DNA of 22,227 nt from a virus. Shown one piece after another: positions 6,006 through 13,363 of this stretch. The notes beneath the pieces are model-generated. The model was not told the DNA's origin. It worked only from the letters and a program-made list of their open reading frames with translations, and did no database searches. Position numbers and translations under genes: made by a program. Each line of letters starts with the position of its first letter. The first letter of the stretch is position 1. Location: positions 1-22,227 of IMG/VR virus record IMGVR_UViG_3300018432_000052; one strand, written 5' to 3'.

Positions 6006-6320
6006 ATGAGCGCACAAGATTTACTGACAACATTAATCATATCCGCTGCATGGTGTATAGGCTTTCATACTTTCATAAAGAAGGTTGTCTTTGCTGAGAT
6101 CATCGGATATGAGATTGAGGATAAATGGGAAGGCTATCCGTGGTATCTGAAAGTCATAATGAAGCCGTTATTCGCCTGCCCTTACTGCATGGCATCGATC
6201 CACGGCACTGTAATATTCTTTGCCTTCGTTCGCGGGTATCTTCCTTTGATAATGTGGGTGCCGTTCTGTATCTGTCTTTGTGGTCTGAATTACTTTTTAA
6301 CTCAATTTTTTACTGAATGA
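6006..6320 (+). CDS. small inner-membrane protein with CxxC motif, 104 aa
   Basis: A 104-residue membrane protein. Apolar segments lie at about residues 6-20, 62-76 and 80-98 (LTTLIISAAWCIGF; GTVIFFAFVRGYLPL; MWVPFCICLCGLNYF), suggesting two or three membrane spans. Between the first and second is KPLFACPYCMASIHGT, a CxxC motif of the kind seen in small phage membrane proteins. The start at 6006 is supported by GGAGGAAAG upstream. It lies within the glycosyltransferase cassette, so it could anchor or flip a lipid-linked sugar, as small flippase-like proteins do in O-antigen conversion modules; there is no sequence proof of that. Confidence 0.6.
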   Translation: MSAQDLLTTLIISAAWCIGFHTFIKKVVFAEIIGYEIEDKWEGYPWYLKVIMKPLFACPYCMASIHGTVIFFAFVRGYLPLIMWVPFCICLCGLNYFLTQFFTE

Positions 6321-7126
6321 TAGTGACCGTCCGATCCACCCGTAACCCTGATATAACAAAGCAGATGTCTTTGCAAATGGCAATGAGACATCCCAAGAGG
6401 TGGAAAGTTCTCGATCAGATAGACATTGTTTCGGTTAATTATGAACCTGTCACTGTGCCGGTTCCTGATGGAGTTAAAATCGTTGTCGCGGTAATAGTCT
6501 ACAACCGATTCAAAAACATTCAGGAGTGGGTAAGATGCTGGCAAAAGTCAATCACTGATAACGCGCAATTGGTCGTAATCCATAATTACAAAACACCACA
6601 GGAGAAAAAGAGTTATGGTGACTTCTGCCGGAAAAATGGTATCGGTTATGTTCCCAGGGAAAACATCGGTTTTGATATTGGGGCACTGCAGGACGTTTCA
6701 AAACAGCGCTTAAAAGGCTTCCCAGAATATGACTACCTGCTTTGGTGTACTGATGACCTTTGGCCTCAACGTAAAACATTCATTCAGGAATATTGGGCAG
6801 TATACAAAGAAGACGTGAAAGCCACTTGTTACGAGATCAGCAAAGAAGTTAACCCACATATCCGCACTACTGGATTTATGATGAAAAAGGAAGATGTACA
6901 GCGGATAAAATTCAACGTTGACCCGATAATAACAAAGTCCCAATGTTACGACTTCGAGCATCGGGATAAAGCAAATTCATTGATTGATCAGGTTAAAAAA
7001 TTCGGGGCACCTGTACAGATTTGCAATATCGAATGCTCCCCTATGTGGGACACTGGACACAATAGTTTTGAAGCTAAAATGAGAAGGTCAAGAAGGGAAA
7101 AGGAACATACTGAGAATTTCAAATGA
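6317..7126 (+). CDS. putative glycosyltransferase, 269 aa (paralogue of 7251 gene)
   Basis: The main domain (about residues 52-260) starts KIVVAVIVYNRFKNIQEWVRCW, continues with RENIGFDIGALQDV, and has LLWCTDDLWPQRK with the DXD-like TDD at 145-147, then HIRTTGFMMK (181-190), ITKSQCYDFEH and MWDTGHN. The same blocks appear in the same order in the gene at 7251, so the two are paralogues. The overall plan is that of GT2-like or rhamnan-synthesis-type enzymes. The first 50 residues (MIVTVRSTRNPDITKQMSLQ, then HPKRWKVL) are an extra segment missing from the paralogue, perhaps a small partner-binding module. It is cytoplasmic and ATGA-coupled on both sides. Donor and acceptor are unknown. Confidence 0.6.
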   Translation: MIVTVRSTRNPDITKQMSLQMAMRHPKRWKVLDQIDIVSVNYEPVTVPVPDGVKIVVAVIVYNRFKNIQEWVRCWQKSITDNAQLVVIHNYKTPQEKKSYGDFCRKNGIGYVPRENIGFDIGALQDVSKQRLKGFPEYDYLLWCTDDLWPQRKTFIQEYWAVYKEDVKATCYEISKEVNPHIRTTGFMMKKEDVQRIKFNVDPIITKSQCYDFEHRDKANSLIDQVKKFGAPVQICNIECSPMWDTGHNSFEAKMRRSRREKEHTENFK

Positions 7127-7254
7127 GCAAAGCAAAAAAATTCTTACAGAAATTAAAAAAGCACCTCAAAGAAAGCGGCAAGCAAATGCAGGAAACTTTG
7201 AATGGATGGAAGAGTATTGAAGAAAGGTTGAGAAAAAAAGCTGAGAAGGGATGA
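7123..7254 (+). CDS. small basic helical protein, 43 aa
   Basis: An ATG at 7123 overlaps the stop of the glycosyltransferase upstream, and its TGA at 7252-7254 overlaps the ATG of the next glycosyltransferase at 7251, so this 43-residue ORF exactly bridges two genes with ATGA at both ends. The sequence (MSKAKKFLQKLKKHLKESGK, then LNGWKSIEERLRKKAEK) would form one or two amphipathic, strongly basic helices, with about 15 lysines or arginines. No homologue is recognised. It may be a membrane-surface or nucleic-acid-binding peptide, or a simple coupling peptide. The exact fit between neighbours is the main evidence. Confidence 0.6.
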   Translation: MSKAKKFLQKLKKHLKESGKQMQETLNGWKSIEERLRKKAEKG

Positions 7255-7898
7255 GAATACTGATAGTTGTCTGTATTTACGACCGGCTTGAGAACCTTAA
7301 AAAATGGGTTCACTCCTGGAATTTATGCGATAAGATGGGGGCAAAACTTGTGATTGTTCACAATGTGGATAAGTTTAAAAGCAATCCTTTTGCAAAGATT
7401 TGTAAGACTCACGGGATAACATATATCAGGCGCCATAACATCGGCTACGAAACCGGCATAATTCAGGACGTATTTTTAAACAGGCTACCAGTGCGGTACA
7501 ATTGGGATGCCCTCCTATTCTGCACTGATGACACTATACCAATGCGCAAAAATTTCCTGAGCTATTATATCAACGAGATTTCAAAGCCTGACGTAGGGGC
7601 CGCATGTATGGAGGTATCAGGAGTTTGGACACCGCACATAAGAACTACCGGATTTTGTGTTACCCGTGAGGTAGCAAATAAAATTCATTGGATTCATGAT
7701 CCGGTAAGCACAAAAGAGCATTGTTATTTTTTCGAGCATCAAGGATTTGAAGACACTATAATGTCGCAAGTATTAAAAATGGATAAGCGAGTTATCCAGT
7801 TGTCATCTATAAAAGAAAGTGTATTGTGGGATACTGACCATACCGCGCTCGATAGAATGGATGAGTGGAGGAAAGAGTTCAATTTAATGTCAGAATGA
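7251..7898 (+). CDS. putative glycosyltransferase, 215 aa (paralogue of 6317 gene)
   Basis: This protein begins directly with the catalytic domain (MRILIVVCIYDRLENLKKWV) and carries RRHNIGYETGIIQDV, LLFCTDDTIPMRK with TDD at 92-94, HIRTTGFCVTRE (129-140), STKEHCYFFEHQ and VLWDTDHTALD. Each block has a counterpart in the 269-residue gene upstream, whose N-terminal extension it lacks. The divergence is high enough that the duplication is old or the two were acquired separately. It is predicted to be cytoplasmic, with GT-A fold and metal-dependent if TDD acts as DXD. The stop overlaps the start of the reductase/methyltransferase gene, which may supply its modified sugar. Confidence 0.6.
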   Translation: MRILIVVCIYDRLENLKKWVHSWNLCDKMGAKLVIVHNVDKFKSNPFAKICKTHGITYIRRHNIGYETGIIQDVFLNRLPVRYNWDALLFCTDDTIPMRKNFLSYYINEISKPDVGAACMEVSGVWTPHIRTTGFCVTREVANKIHWIHDPVSTKEHCYFFEHQGFEDTIMSQVLKMDKRVIQLSSIKESVLWDTDHTALDRMDEWRKEFNLMSE

Positions 7899-9841
7899 AA
7901 ATTATTGTTTTCGGAGGAAATGGAACATTAGGAAAAGAGTTACAGAAAATAAACCCTGCTTTGATTTGCCCCACAAGCGAAGAGGTAAATATTCATGATG
8001 AGTTCAGGATAAACCACTTTATCGAAACACATCACCCGGACATTGTAATTAATGCTGCTGCTATAATTGATAACCGGGTACTGGAAAACCAGCCGGCCAA
8101 ATCCATACAAACCAACATCATCGGGGCCGCTAACATCGCCAATGTCTGCATAGAGCATAATATCAGACTTGTTTACATCTCCACGGATTACATATACAAA
8201 GGTGATCGCGGAAACTATCTTGAATCTGATGAAATACTACCTTTCAACTTCTATGCATGGACAAAATTAGGCGGGGAATGCTCCGCGCATGGTGTAAAGA
8301 ATTACCTTATAATCCGTTGCTCTTTTGGGAAGTCAGACTTCTCATATCCCCAGGCCTTTATTGATAAATGGAGTTCAAAGGATTATGTAGATATTATCGC
8401 TCCGATGATTTACGAGGCCACAGTAAGCCCGCTTACCGGTGTGCTGAATATAGGAACCGATCGTAAAACGCTATTCAATTACGCCAAGCAACGCAATGAA
8501 AACGTCAAAGGTGTAAAACTTGCGGATACTAATTTCTTTACTCCTTACGATACATCCTTAAATCTTCAGCGGTGGTTTAATTACAAAGCATCAAATCCAA
8601 TAGCCAAACCACACACGCACTGCCGCGCATGCGGATCGGAGTCCATGGTCAAATACTTGGATCTCGGATTAATGCCGCTGGCAAACAATCTTGAGCAAAC
8701 ATCACTTCGGGCCAAAGAGGTCGAAAGATTCCCTTTGCAGGTGATGTTTTGCAAGGATTGCGGACTAAGCCAGCTATCAGTGATTATCGACCCTGAAAAG
8801 ATGTATTCTTATTACACCTACCGATCAGGCATTAATTCAGGGTATATTACCCATTGTAAAGAAATGGCCCGGCAATTACTCGGTAGGTATCAAAAGCCTG
8901 AAAGCTTCTTTCACATCGACATAGCCGGGAATGATGGCACCCTTCTAAAATGCTTCAAGCAAATTGCCTCTTATGATTACTCCTGTCTTAATGTGGATCC
9001 AGCTTCAAACCTTGCGGCCATCGCAGAGCATGATGGCATACCTTCCCTTGTTGATTTCTGGGGATTGGATACCGCCTCAACCATTTCAATAACGTACAAT
9101 GAAGCAGACCTGATTACTGCGACAAACGTATTTGCCCACGTTGACAATATTACTGACTTCCTCATGGGCGCAATCATGGCCTTAAGGGATGAAGGGGTTT
9201 TAGTTATAGAGTGCCCTTACATTATAGACTTCATTGAAAACTTTGAATTTGATACCGTTTATTTTGAGCATTTAAGCTACATGAGCGTTTTGCCTATAAA
9301 GAACCTTTGCGATAAAGTAGGCTTAAAATTGATCAGCGTAGAGCGTCAGACCATCCACGGGGGAACTATCCGGATGACAATTACCCCGAAAGTATCTACC
9401 CATAACACTGAAAAATCAGTTGAAGAGTTTTGCAATAAAGAGCTATCAGGCGGGTATAACTTAATATCCACATATCAGCAGTGGAGTACCGATGTAAAAA
9501 CAGCAATTCAAACATTCCATAACAGCCTTTTGGACATGAAGAAAAGCGGTTACAAGATTGCCGGCTATGGCGCATCAGCGAAGGGAAACACGTTATTAAA
9601 CAGCGCTGGCATCAATACAGACATCGTTGATTATATCATTGATTCCACACCTGAGAAGATAGGTAAGTTCAGCCCAGGAACAGGGATACCGATTAAACAC
9701 CCTCAAGAATTACTCAAAGCAGAACCGGATTTCCTTCTGATTCTAGCCTGGAACTTCAAAGATACCTTGATGGATAATGCCCGGAAATTAGGGTTCAAGG
9801 GAAAGTTTATTATACCCATACCAACATTTGAGATAATATGA
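7895..9841 (+). CDS. fusion of RmlD-like sugar-nucleotide reductase and sugar C-methyltransferase
   Basis: A 648-residue bifunctional enzyme. Residues 1-230 are an extended SDR domain of dTDP-4-dehydrorhamnose-reductase type: GGNGTLG (7-13), VYISTDYIY around 96-101, catalytic Y120 and K124 in YAWTK, and VLNIGTDRKT near 183-192. Residues 240 onward match NovU/TylCIII-type NDP-sugar C-methyltransferases: a zinc site with C243/C246 and C286/C289, a SAM-binding block IDIAGNDGTLLK (341-352), and the C-terminal domain GYGASAKGNT (557-566), DYIIDSTPEK and LAWNFKD. The expected product is a reduced, C-methylated branched deoxysugar nucleotide. A GTG at 7865 would extend it, but ATG 7895 overlaps the previous stop as ATGA and starts the Rossmann strand, so I prefer it. 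A biosynthetic fusion of this size is unusual in a phage. Confidence 0.85.
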   Translation: MKIIVFGGNGTLGKELQKINPALICPTSEEVNIHDEFRINHFIETHHPDIVINAAAIIDNRVLENQPAKSIQTNIIGAANIANVCIEHNIRLVYISTDYIYKGDRGNYLESDEILPFNFYAWTKLGGECSAHGVKNYLIIRCSFGKSDFSYPQAFIDKWSSKDYVDIIAPMIYEATVSPLTGVLNIGTDRKTLFNYAKQRNENVKGVKLADTNFFTPYDTSLNLQRWFNYKASNPIAKPHTHCRACGSESMVKYLDLGLMPLANNLEQTSLRAKEVERFPLQVMFCKDCGLSQLSVIIDPEKMYSYYTYRSGINSGYITHCKEMARQLLGRYQKPESFFHIDIAGNDGTLLKCFKQIASYDYSCLNVDPASNLAAIAEHDGIPSLVDFWGLDTASTISITYNEADLITATNVFAHVDNITDFLMGAIMALRDEGVLVIECPYIIDFIENFEFDTVYFEHLSYMSVLPIKNLCDKVGLKLISVERQTIHGGTIRMTITPKVSTHNTEKSVEEFCNKELSGGYNLISTYQQWSTDVKTAIQTFHNSLLDMKKSGYKIAGYGASAKGNTLLNSAGINTDIVDYIIDSTPEKIGKFSPGTGIPIKHPQELLKAEPDFLLILAWNFKDTLMDNARKLGFKGKFIIPIPTFEII

Positions 9842-10245
9842 TTTGTGAAGCAGTGATGAAGATGTTTGTAAACCGTACCATGATAAGGTATAAATCTGAA
9901 ACATGGGAATGCATAATAAACAACCGGTATAAAGCCACTTTTGCCAAAGTCGAAAGCAATGGTGAGCTGAATGTTTCGGTTTTAAAGATCCTGAGCAATG
10001 ACATTCTGAAATATTTTAATAACGAGGAAATAAAGATTCTTTTTGATCCCAGGAAAGAGAAAGAGCGTCAGGAAGAATTATCTTTACAAGGCAAGCGGCA
10101 CTGCCAGGACTGCGGATGCGATAAACCGATAAAAGATTTTCACCATGACCACGGAAAGCCTACGTATAGCTGTATAAGATGTTGGAATAAAGTTTCCCGG
10201 TATTGGTCACCGGAAGGAAGAAGAATTTTAAGAATGAGAGCATGA
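9838..10245 (+). CDS. zinc-ribbon phage protein, 135 aa
   Basis: A 135-residue protein coupled by ATGA to the sugar-enzyme gene. The first 70 residues are beta-rich (MIRYKSETWECIINNRYKAT). After a charged helix (ERQEELSLQGK) comes a metal-binding region: C89, C92 and C94, histidines at 102, 103 and 105, then C112 and C115 in CIRCWNK. The C-x2-C ... C-x2-C arrangement with F and HG between resembles the zinc ribbons found in HNH-type and related small phage proteins, but no catalytic HNH triad is clear. It sits immediately upstream of the putative tail-chaperone gene. DNA, RNA or protein binding are all possible. Confidence 0.6.
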   Translation: MICEAVMKMFVNRTMIRYKSETWECIINNRYKATFAKVESNGELNVSVLKILSNDILKYFNNEEIKILFDPRKEKERQEELSLQGKRHCQDCGCDKPIKDFHHDHGKPTYSCIRCWNKVSRYWSPEGRRILRMRA

Positions 10246-10931
10246 AAGCAAAAACAAAACAAAGTAAGATTTCAAAAAATACATTCAAACGCATCCCAGG
10301 GGTAAAAGCCAATTTAAAAGGAATGCGAAAACGCGCTAACTCCTTTATTGCGGATCAGGTAGGTAAACCTGTCATAAACGACAAAATCTACAACCTCCAT
10401 CACCCGGACTTTCACGGTAAAACAGAATTTGCCTTTGAATCTCAAGGGGTAAAATATTACAACTTTGGAAAGGATACTGATGTAAGATATATGCGGTACG
10501 TATTCATGCAGAACTTCCTACAAGAGGTCAACTTACGGGCCAGCCTGGAAACCTTACAGGAAGAAAACAAGATTATGACCGCATGGCTTGACGGTTCAAA
10601 AGGCAATATCAACATCGGCAAAGCCCTGGAAATACTCTCCATCCAACGCCAAAGGTGCAATCTATCCTTTGAGCCGGAAACAGTGTTCAGGCTTGCTTCA
10701 TGCCTTTATTTCGATGAAACAGAGGATTTAAGGGATTGGAACAAGGATCACAACGAGAAAAAGATAAAGCAGTGGAAGGAGAGCCACACCATAGATTTTT
10801 TTTTCCACAAACTATTTCAAGAATTGACCGGCTTGAAAGATATATCTCGAACCGCTTTGCAAAACTATTTAGCTCAGGTTCCAGAAACCTTAAAAGGGTG
10901 GCGTTTGATGGTAGACATCCTCTCGCGGTAA
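10242..10931 (+). CDS. putative tail assembly chaperone (gpG-like position), 229 aa
   Basis: Starts at ATG 10242, overlapping the previous stop (ATGA); an upstream in-frame GTG at 10203 is less likely. The N-terminus is very basic (MKAKTKQSKISKNTFKRIPG). From residue 80 it is helical: DVRYMRYVFMQNFLQEV, LEILSIQRQRCNLSFEPETV, FRLASCLYFDETEDLRDW, then KKIKQWKESH and TIDFFFHKLFQELTG. The CLYFDETEDL-KKI-WK order resembles proteins I recall just ahead of the tape measure in Bacteroidota phages. Tail assembly chaperones bind the tape measure and recruit tail-tube subunits. The last quarter overlaps a long open -1 frame that begins before a T9 slippery run, as in lambda G/GT. The role is inferred from position and layout. 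Confidence 0.5.
   Translation: MKAKTKQSKISKNTFKRIPGVKANLKGMRKRANSFIADQVGKPVINDKIYNLHHPDFHGKTEFAFESQGVKYYNFGKDTDVRYMRYVFMQNFLQEVNLRASLETLQEENKIMTAWLDGSKGNINIGKALEILSIQRQRCNLSFEPETVFRLASCLYFDETEDLRDWNKDHNEKKIKQWKESHTIDFFFHKLFQELTGLKDISRTALQNYLAQVPETLKGWRLMVDILSR
10796..10804 (+). promoter_or_regulatory. T9 slippery run, possible -1 programmed frameshift
   Basis: Nine consecutive T residues lie in the chaperone-like gene. Read in its frame as GA-T TTT TTT TTC, they form the heptamer T TTT TTT, which permits -1 slippage of both tRNAs. The -1 frame is open across the site and on to the TAA at 11069-11071, immediately before the tape measure gene, the same geometry as lambda G and T. Slippage here would replace the last 42 residues of the chaperone by about 89 different ones. 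An AAAAAG at 10759-10764 is a second possible slip site. Confidence 0.35.
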
Positions 10932-11071
10932 TGCAGGATTTTATAGATAATAAGTGTGAAGAAATTAAGATTTTATCTAACTTTGATTTGTCGCTGGAAA
11001 GCGAGTTCCTAAAAATGTCCGTTTACGACTTCTTTTTTCATGTGTGGGTTAAGTCGAATCACAAAGAATAA
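10931..11071 (+). CDS. small ORF or -1 frame extension before tape measure, 46 aa
   Basis: The ATG at 10931 overlaps the TAA of the chaperone-like gene (TAATG), giving a 46-residue product: MQDFIDNKCEEIKILSNFDL, then a short acidic helix and VYDFFFHVWVKSNHKE. It lies in the frame -1 to its neighbour and in the same frame as the tape measure, whose GTG lies 40 bases past its stop. It is either an independent, re-initiated gene or the end of a longer frameshifted chaperone (gpGT-like) product; the protein-like composition of this last segment fits both. Two-component tail chaperones are the rule at this place in siphophage genomes. Confidence 0.55.
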   Translation: MQDFIDNKCEEIKILSNFDLSLESEFLKMSVYDFFFHVWVKSNHKE

Positions 11072-11074
11072 CAT

Positions 11075-11114
11075 CCACAGTCTACTTTTAAATTCTATGC
11101 TTATGAGACTGTGG
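11075..11114 (+). promoter_or_regulatory. inverted repeat covering the tape measure start codon
   Basis: CCACAGTCT at 11075-11083 and AGACTGTGG at 11106-11114 are perfect 9-bp inverted repeats with a 22-base loop. The GTG start codon (11111-11113) lies inside the downstream arm, and no Shine-Dalgarno sequence is visible. In mRNA the hairpin would hide the start, as expected for translational control of the tape measure by ribosomes reading the upstream ORF, which ends at 11071. Confidence 0.55.
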
Positions 11115-13363
11115 CAAAAAAGACAATCAATGTCATTTACAAGGTCGATGACGCTCAACTTTTAAAGCTTAAAAAATCGCTTGTTGATTCTGAGAAGGAA
11201 TCTAAAAAGTTAAGCAACGAACTTGATAAGACAGGTAAGGCCGCAAAGAATGCGGGCAAGGAAGGAAGTGACTCGTTCTTCAATCTCAGCAACATTGTTA
11301 AAGCTATTTCGGTCGCTGCCATCACTCAGCAGTTATTCAATTTTACAAAAGAGGTAATCAAGGTAAGGGGGGAGTTCCAAAAGTTTGAAGCAGTACTTAC
11401 AAACACACTTGGCAGTAAATCCGCTGCACTAATTGCCTTAGGCAGAATCAACGAATTCGCAAAATCAACTCCTTACGGGGTATCTGAATTAACAAACTCA
11501 TTCATAAAGCTTGCTAACCGTGGCGTGGAGCCAACGGTAAAAGAAATGCGAGCTATCGCAGACTTATCCGCCACACTTGGGAAAGACTTTGATCAGGTTA
11601 TTGAGGCCATCCTGGATATAAACAACCCCGAACGCTGGAAGGAAATAGGCGTTAAGGCTGAAACTGCCGGGGATAAAGTAAAACTATCGTTCAGAGATGC
11701 AAAAATAGAAGTTGACAGAACCGTTCGCGGTGTTACCGATGCGGTCGTTGCATTGGGTCAATTAAACGGGGTTGCAGGAAGCACAGAGGCTATTTCCCGC
11801 ACTTTGGCCGGTCAAACATCCAACCTTTCCGATTCATGGGAACAGCTCTTAAACACCATAGGAAAAGGTAATGAAGGGGTTTTATTCGATGCCGTAAGCC
11901 TATTGTCAAATGCTATAGACAAGGCGAATGAGCTGCTTAAAAACAACGAACAGAAATTTGAGGAACTAACATCTCAAACGCTTGCTGCCGAAGTCGATTC
12001 TTTTACCAATTGGGTTAACGTTTTGGGCGATGTTGAAAAGGCAGAGCAGATATTCAGTAAAAAAAGAGAAGCACGTTTAGCCTCAATATCAAAAAGACAA
12101 AGAGAGCTTTTAGATCAGGGGGATGCTGGTGAGGGGAATATTATCGAGCGTGAAAAAGAATTAGCCCAACTGAGAAGCTTGTATGAAATCTATGACAGCG
12201 AACTACCTAAGGCGATAGCAGAAACAGCGGCAGCACTGAAAAAGAAAGGTGGCGGGGATGAAGAAACTATTGGCTTAGTCGCTGCACTTGAAAGAAAGAT
12301 TAACGACTTAACCAAGGCCATCCAAAACACCACACAAACCGGTGATCTTGGTAAGGATGGATTACTTGTAAAACAACTTAAGGAAACCAGGGAAGAGCTT
12401 GATAAATTATTAGGTAAAGATACTCAGGATAGTAAGGCTTTCGATGAGTATATGAAGCAACTCGAAGCCGAAATGAAGGCGGAAGAGGATCTAAGAGAAC
12501 GGACCGAAAAATCAAGGCTTGATAGAGAGCGTGACAGCGCGAAAAATAGCGCTGATCTTAAAACCTATTATTATGAACTCGAGAAGAAGAAACTTCAGGA
12601 AATTGAGGATGAGAAATTTAAGATAGCTGAGGATGCTGCGGCCCGCAAAGCGGACCTTGAAGAAGATATTCGGGCTAAATCTGAAAGATTGGCTGAGTCA
12701 GTTTTTGATTTCATTCTATCAAATCGTAATGATGATATGGAGCATATCCGTGGTTATTACGATGAACAAATTGAATTGGCTGGTGACAATGAGAAAGTTC
12801 AAAAAGAACTCAGGATAAAGAGAGATAGAGACGTTGAAGCAGCCAGGGCGCGTCAGAAAGAATCAGAGAAAAAAGAAGCAAAGCAAAGAATACTGATAAG
12901 CGGACTTGTTGCTATTGCCAAAACTTTTGATCAATGGGGATACCCTGCTGGTATAATTCCAGCCGCATTAATGGCCGCTCTCACTGCTGTACAGGTTGCC
13001 ACAGTTGATAAATATAAAGACGGTGGATGGGTTAAAGGCCCAGGGGGAGAAACTGAGGACAGGGTTCCTATTCTTGCCTCTCCCAATGAATTTGTAGTAA
13101 AAGCGAGATCAGCAAAACAATCTCCACGGCTACTTGAATTAATCAATAACAGAAAGATCGATGATAGAATCCTGCAAGTAGCCAGTGGTGGCGGTTCTTT
13201 CAGTGATTCCCGTATGGTGTCGGAATTGGGCGCAATCAGAAAAGAAATTCAGAAAAACAGACCTGACGATGTAATCGAGCGTCACGGTAAGCTTATGAGG
13301 GCCACAAAGCGAGGCAAAGATTACGTGATGTACATGAAGACTAATGTAATGGGGGATTTCTGA
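11111..13363 (+). CDS. tail tape measure protein
   Basis: Sets tail length and is threaded through the tail lumen. The 750-residue product starts with GTG. It opens with a heptad-rich coiled coil (10-45), then the tape-measure domain: FTKEVIKVRGEFQKFEAVL, FAKSTPYGVSELTNSFIKLA, an AISRTLAGQTSNLSDSWEQL block, and long charged coiled coils to about 590. An apolar stretch follows (ISGLVAIAKTFDQWG, then AGIIPAALMAALTAVQVATV), and then YKDGGWVKGPGGETEDRVPI and ASPNEFVVKARSAK, a C-terminal pattern I associate with tape measures of Bacteroidota phages. At the usual rule of about 0.15 nm per residue, a siphovirus tail of roughly 110 nm would be predicted. Its stop overlaps the next start. Confidence 0.88.
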   Translation: MAKKTINVIYKVDDAQLLKLKKSLVDSEKESKKLSNELDKTGKAAKNAGKEGSDSFFNLSNIVKAISVAAITQQLFNFTKEVIKVRGEFQKFEAVLTNTLGSKSAALIALGRINEFAKSTPYGVSELTNSFIKLANRGVEPTVKEMRAIADLSATLGKDFDQVIEAILDINNPERWKEIGVKAETAGDKVKLSFRDAKIEVDRTVRGVTDAVVALGQLNGVAGSTEAISRTLAGQTSNLSDSWEQLLNTIGKGNEGVLFDAVSLLSNAIDKANELLKNNEQKFEELTSQTLAAEVDSFTNWVNVLGDVEKAEQIFSKKREARLASISKRQRELLDQGDAGEGNIIEREKELAQLRSLYEIYDSELPKAIAETAAALKKKGGGDEETIGLVAALERKINDLTKAIQNTTQTGDLGKDGLLVKQLKETREELDKLLGKDTQDSKAFDEYMKQLEAEMKAEEDLRERTEKSRLDRERDSAKNSADLKTYYYELEKKKLQEIEDEKFKIAEDAAARKADLEEDIRAKSERLAESVFDFILSNRNDDMEHIRGYYDEQIELAGDNEKVQKELRIKRDRDVEAARARQKESEKKEAKQRILISGLVAIAKTFDQWGYPAGIIPAALMAALTAVQVATVDKYKDGGWVKGPGGETEDRVPILASPNEFVVKARSAKQSPRLLELINNRKIDDRILQVASGGGSFSDSRMVSELGAIRKEIQKNRPDDVIERHGKLMRATKRGKDYVMYMKTNVMGDF

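Noticed and set aside
7865-7894. Upstream GTG extension of the reductase/methyltransferase
   Set aside because: It would add ten residues that do not fit the Rossmann start; ATG 7895 overlaps the previous stop exactly like its neighbours.
4359-9841. DNA hypermodification system (sugars added to modified bases)
   Set aside because: No pyrimidine hydroxymethylase, kinase or other base-modifying enzyme is in the window, so glucosylated DNA is only one of several possible targets and not supported over protein or cell-surface glycans.
10203-10241. Upstream GTG extension of the chaperone-like gene
   Set aside because: ATG 10242 is coupled to the previous stop by ATGA and the extension overlaps the zinc-ribbon gene in another frame.
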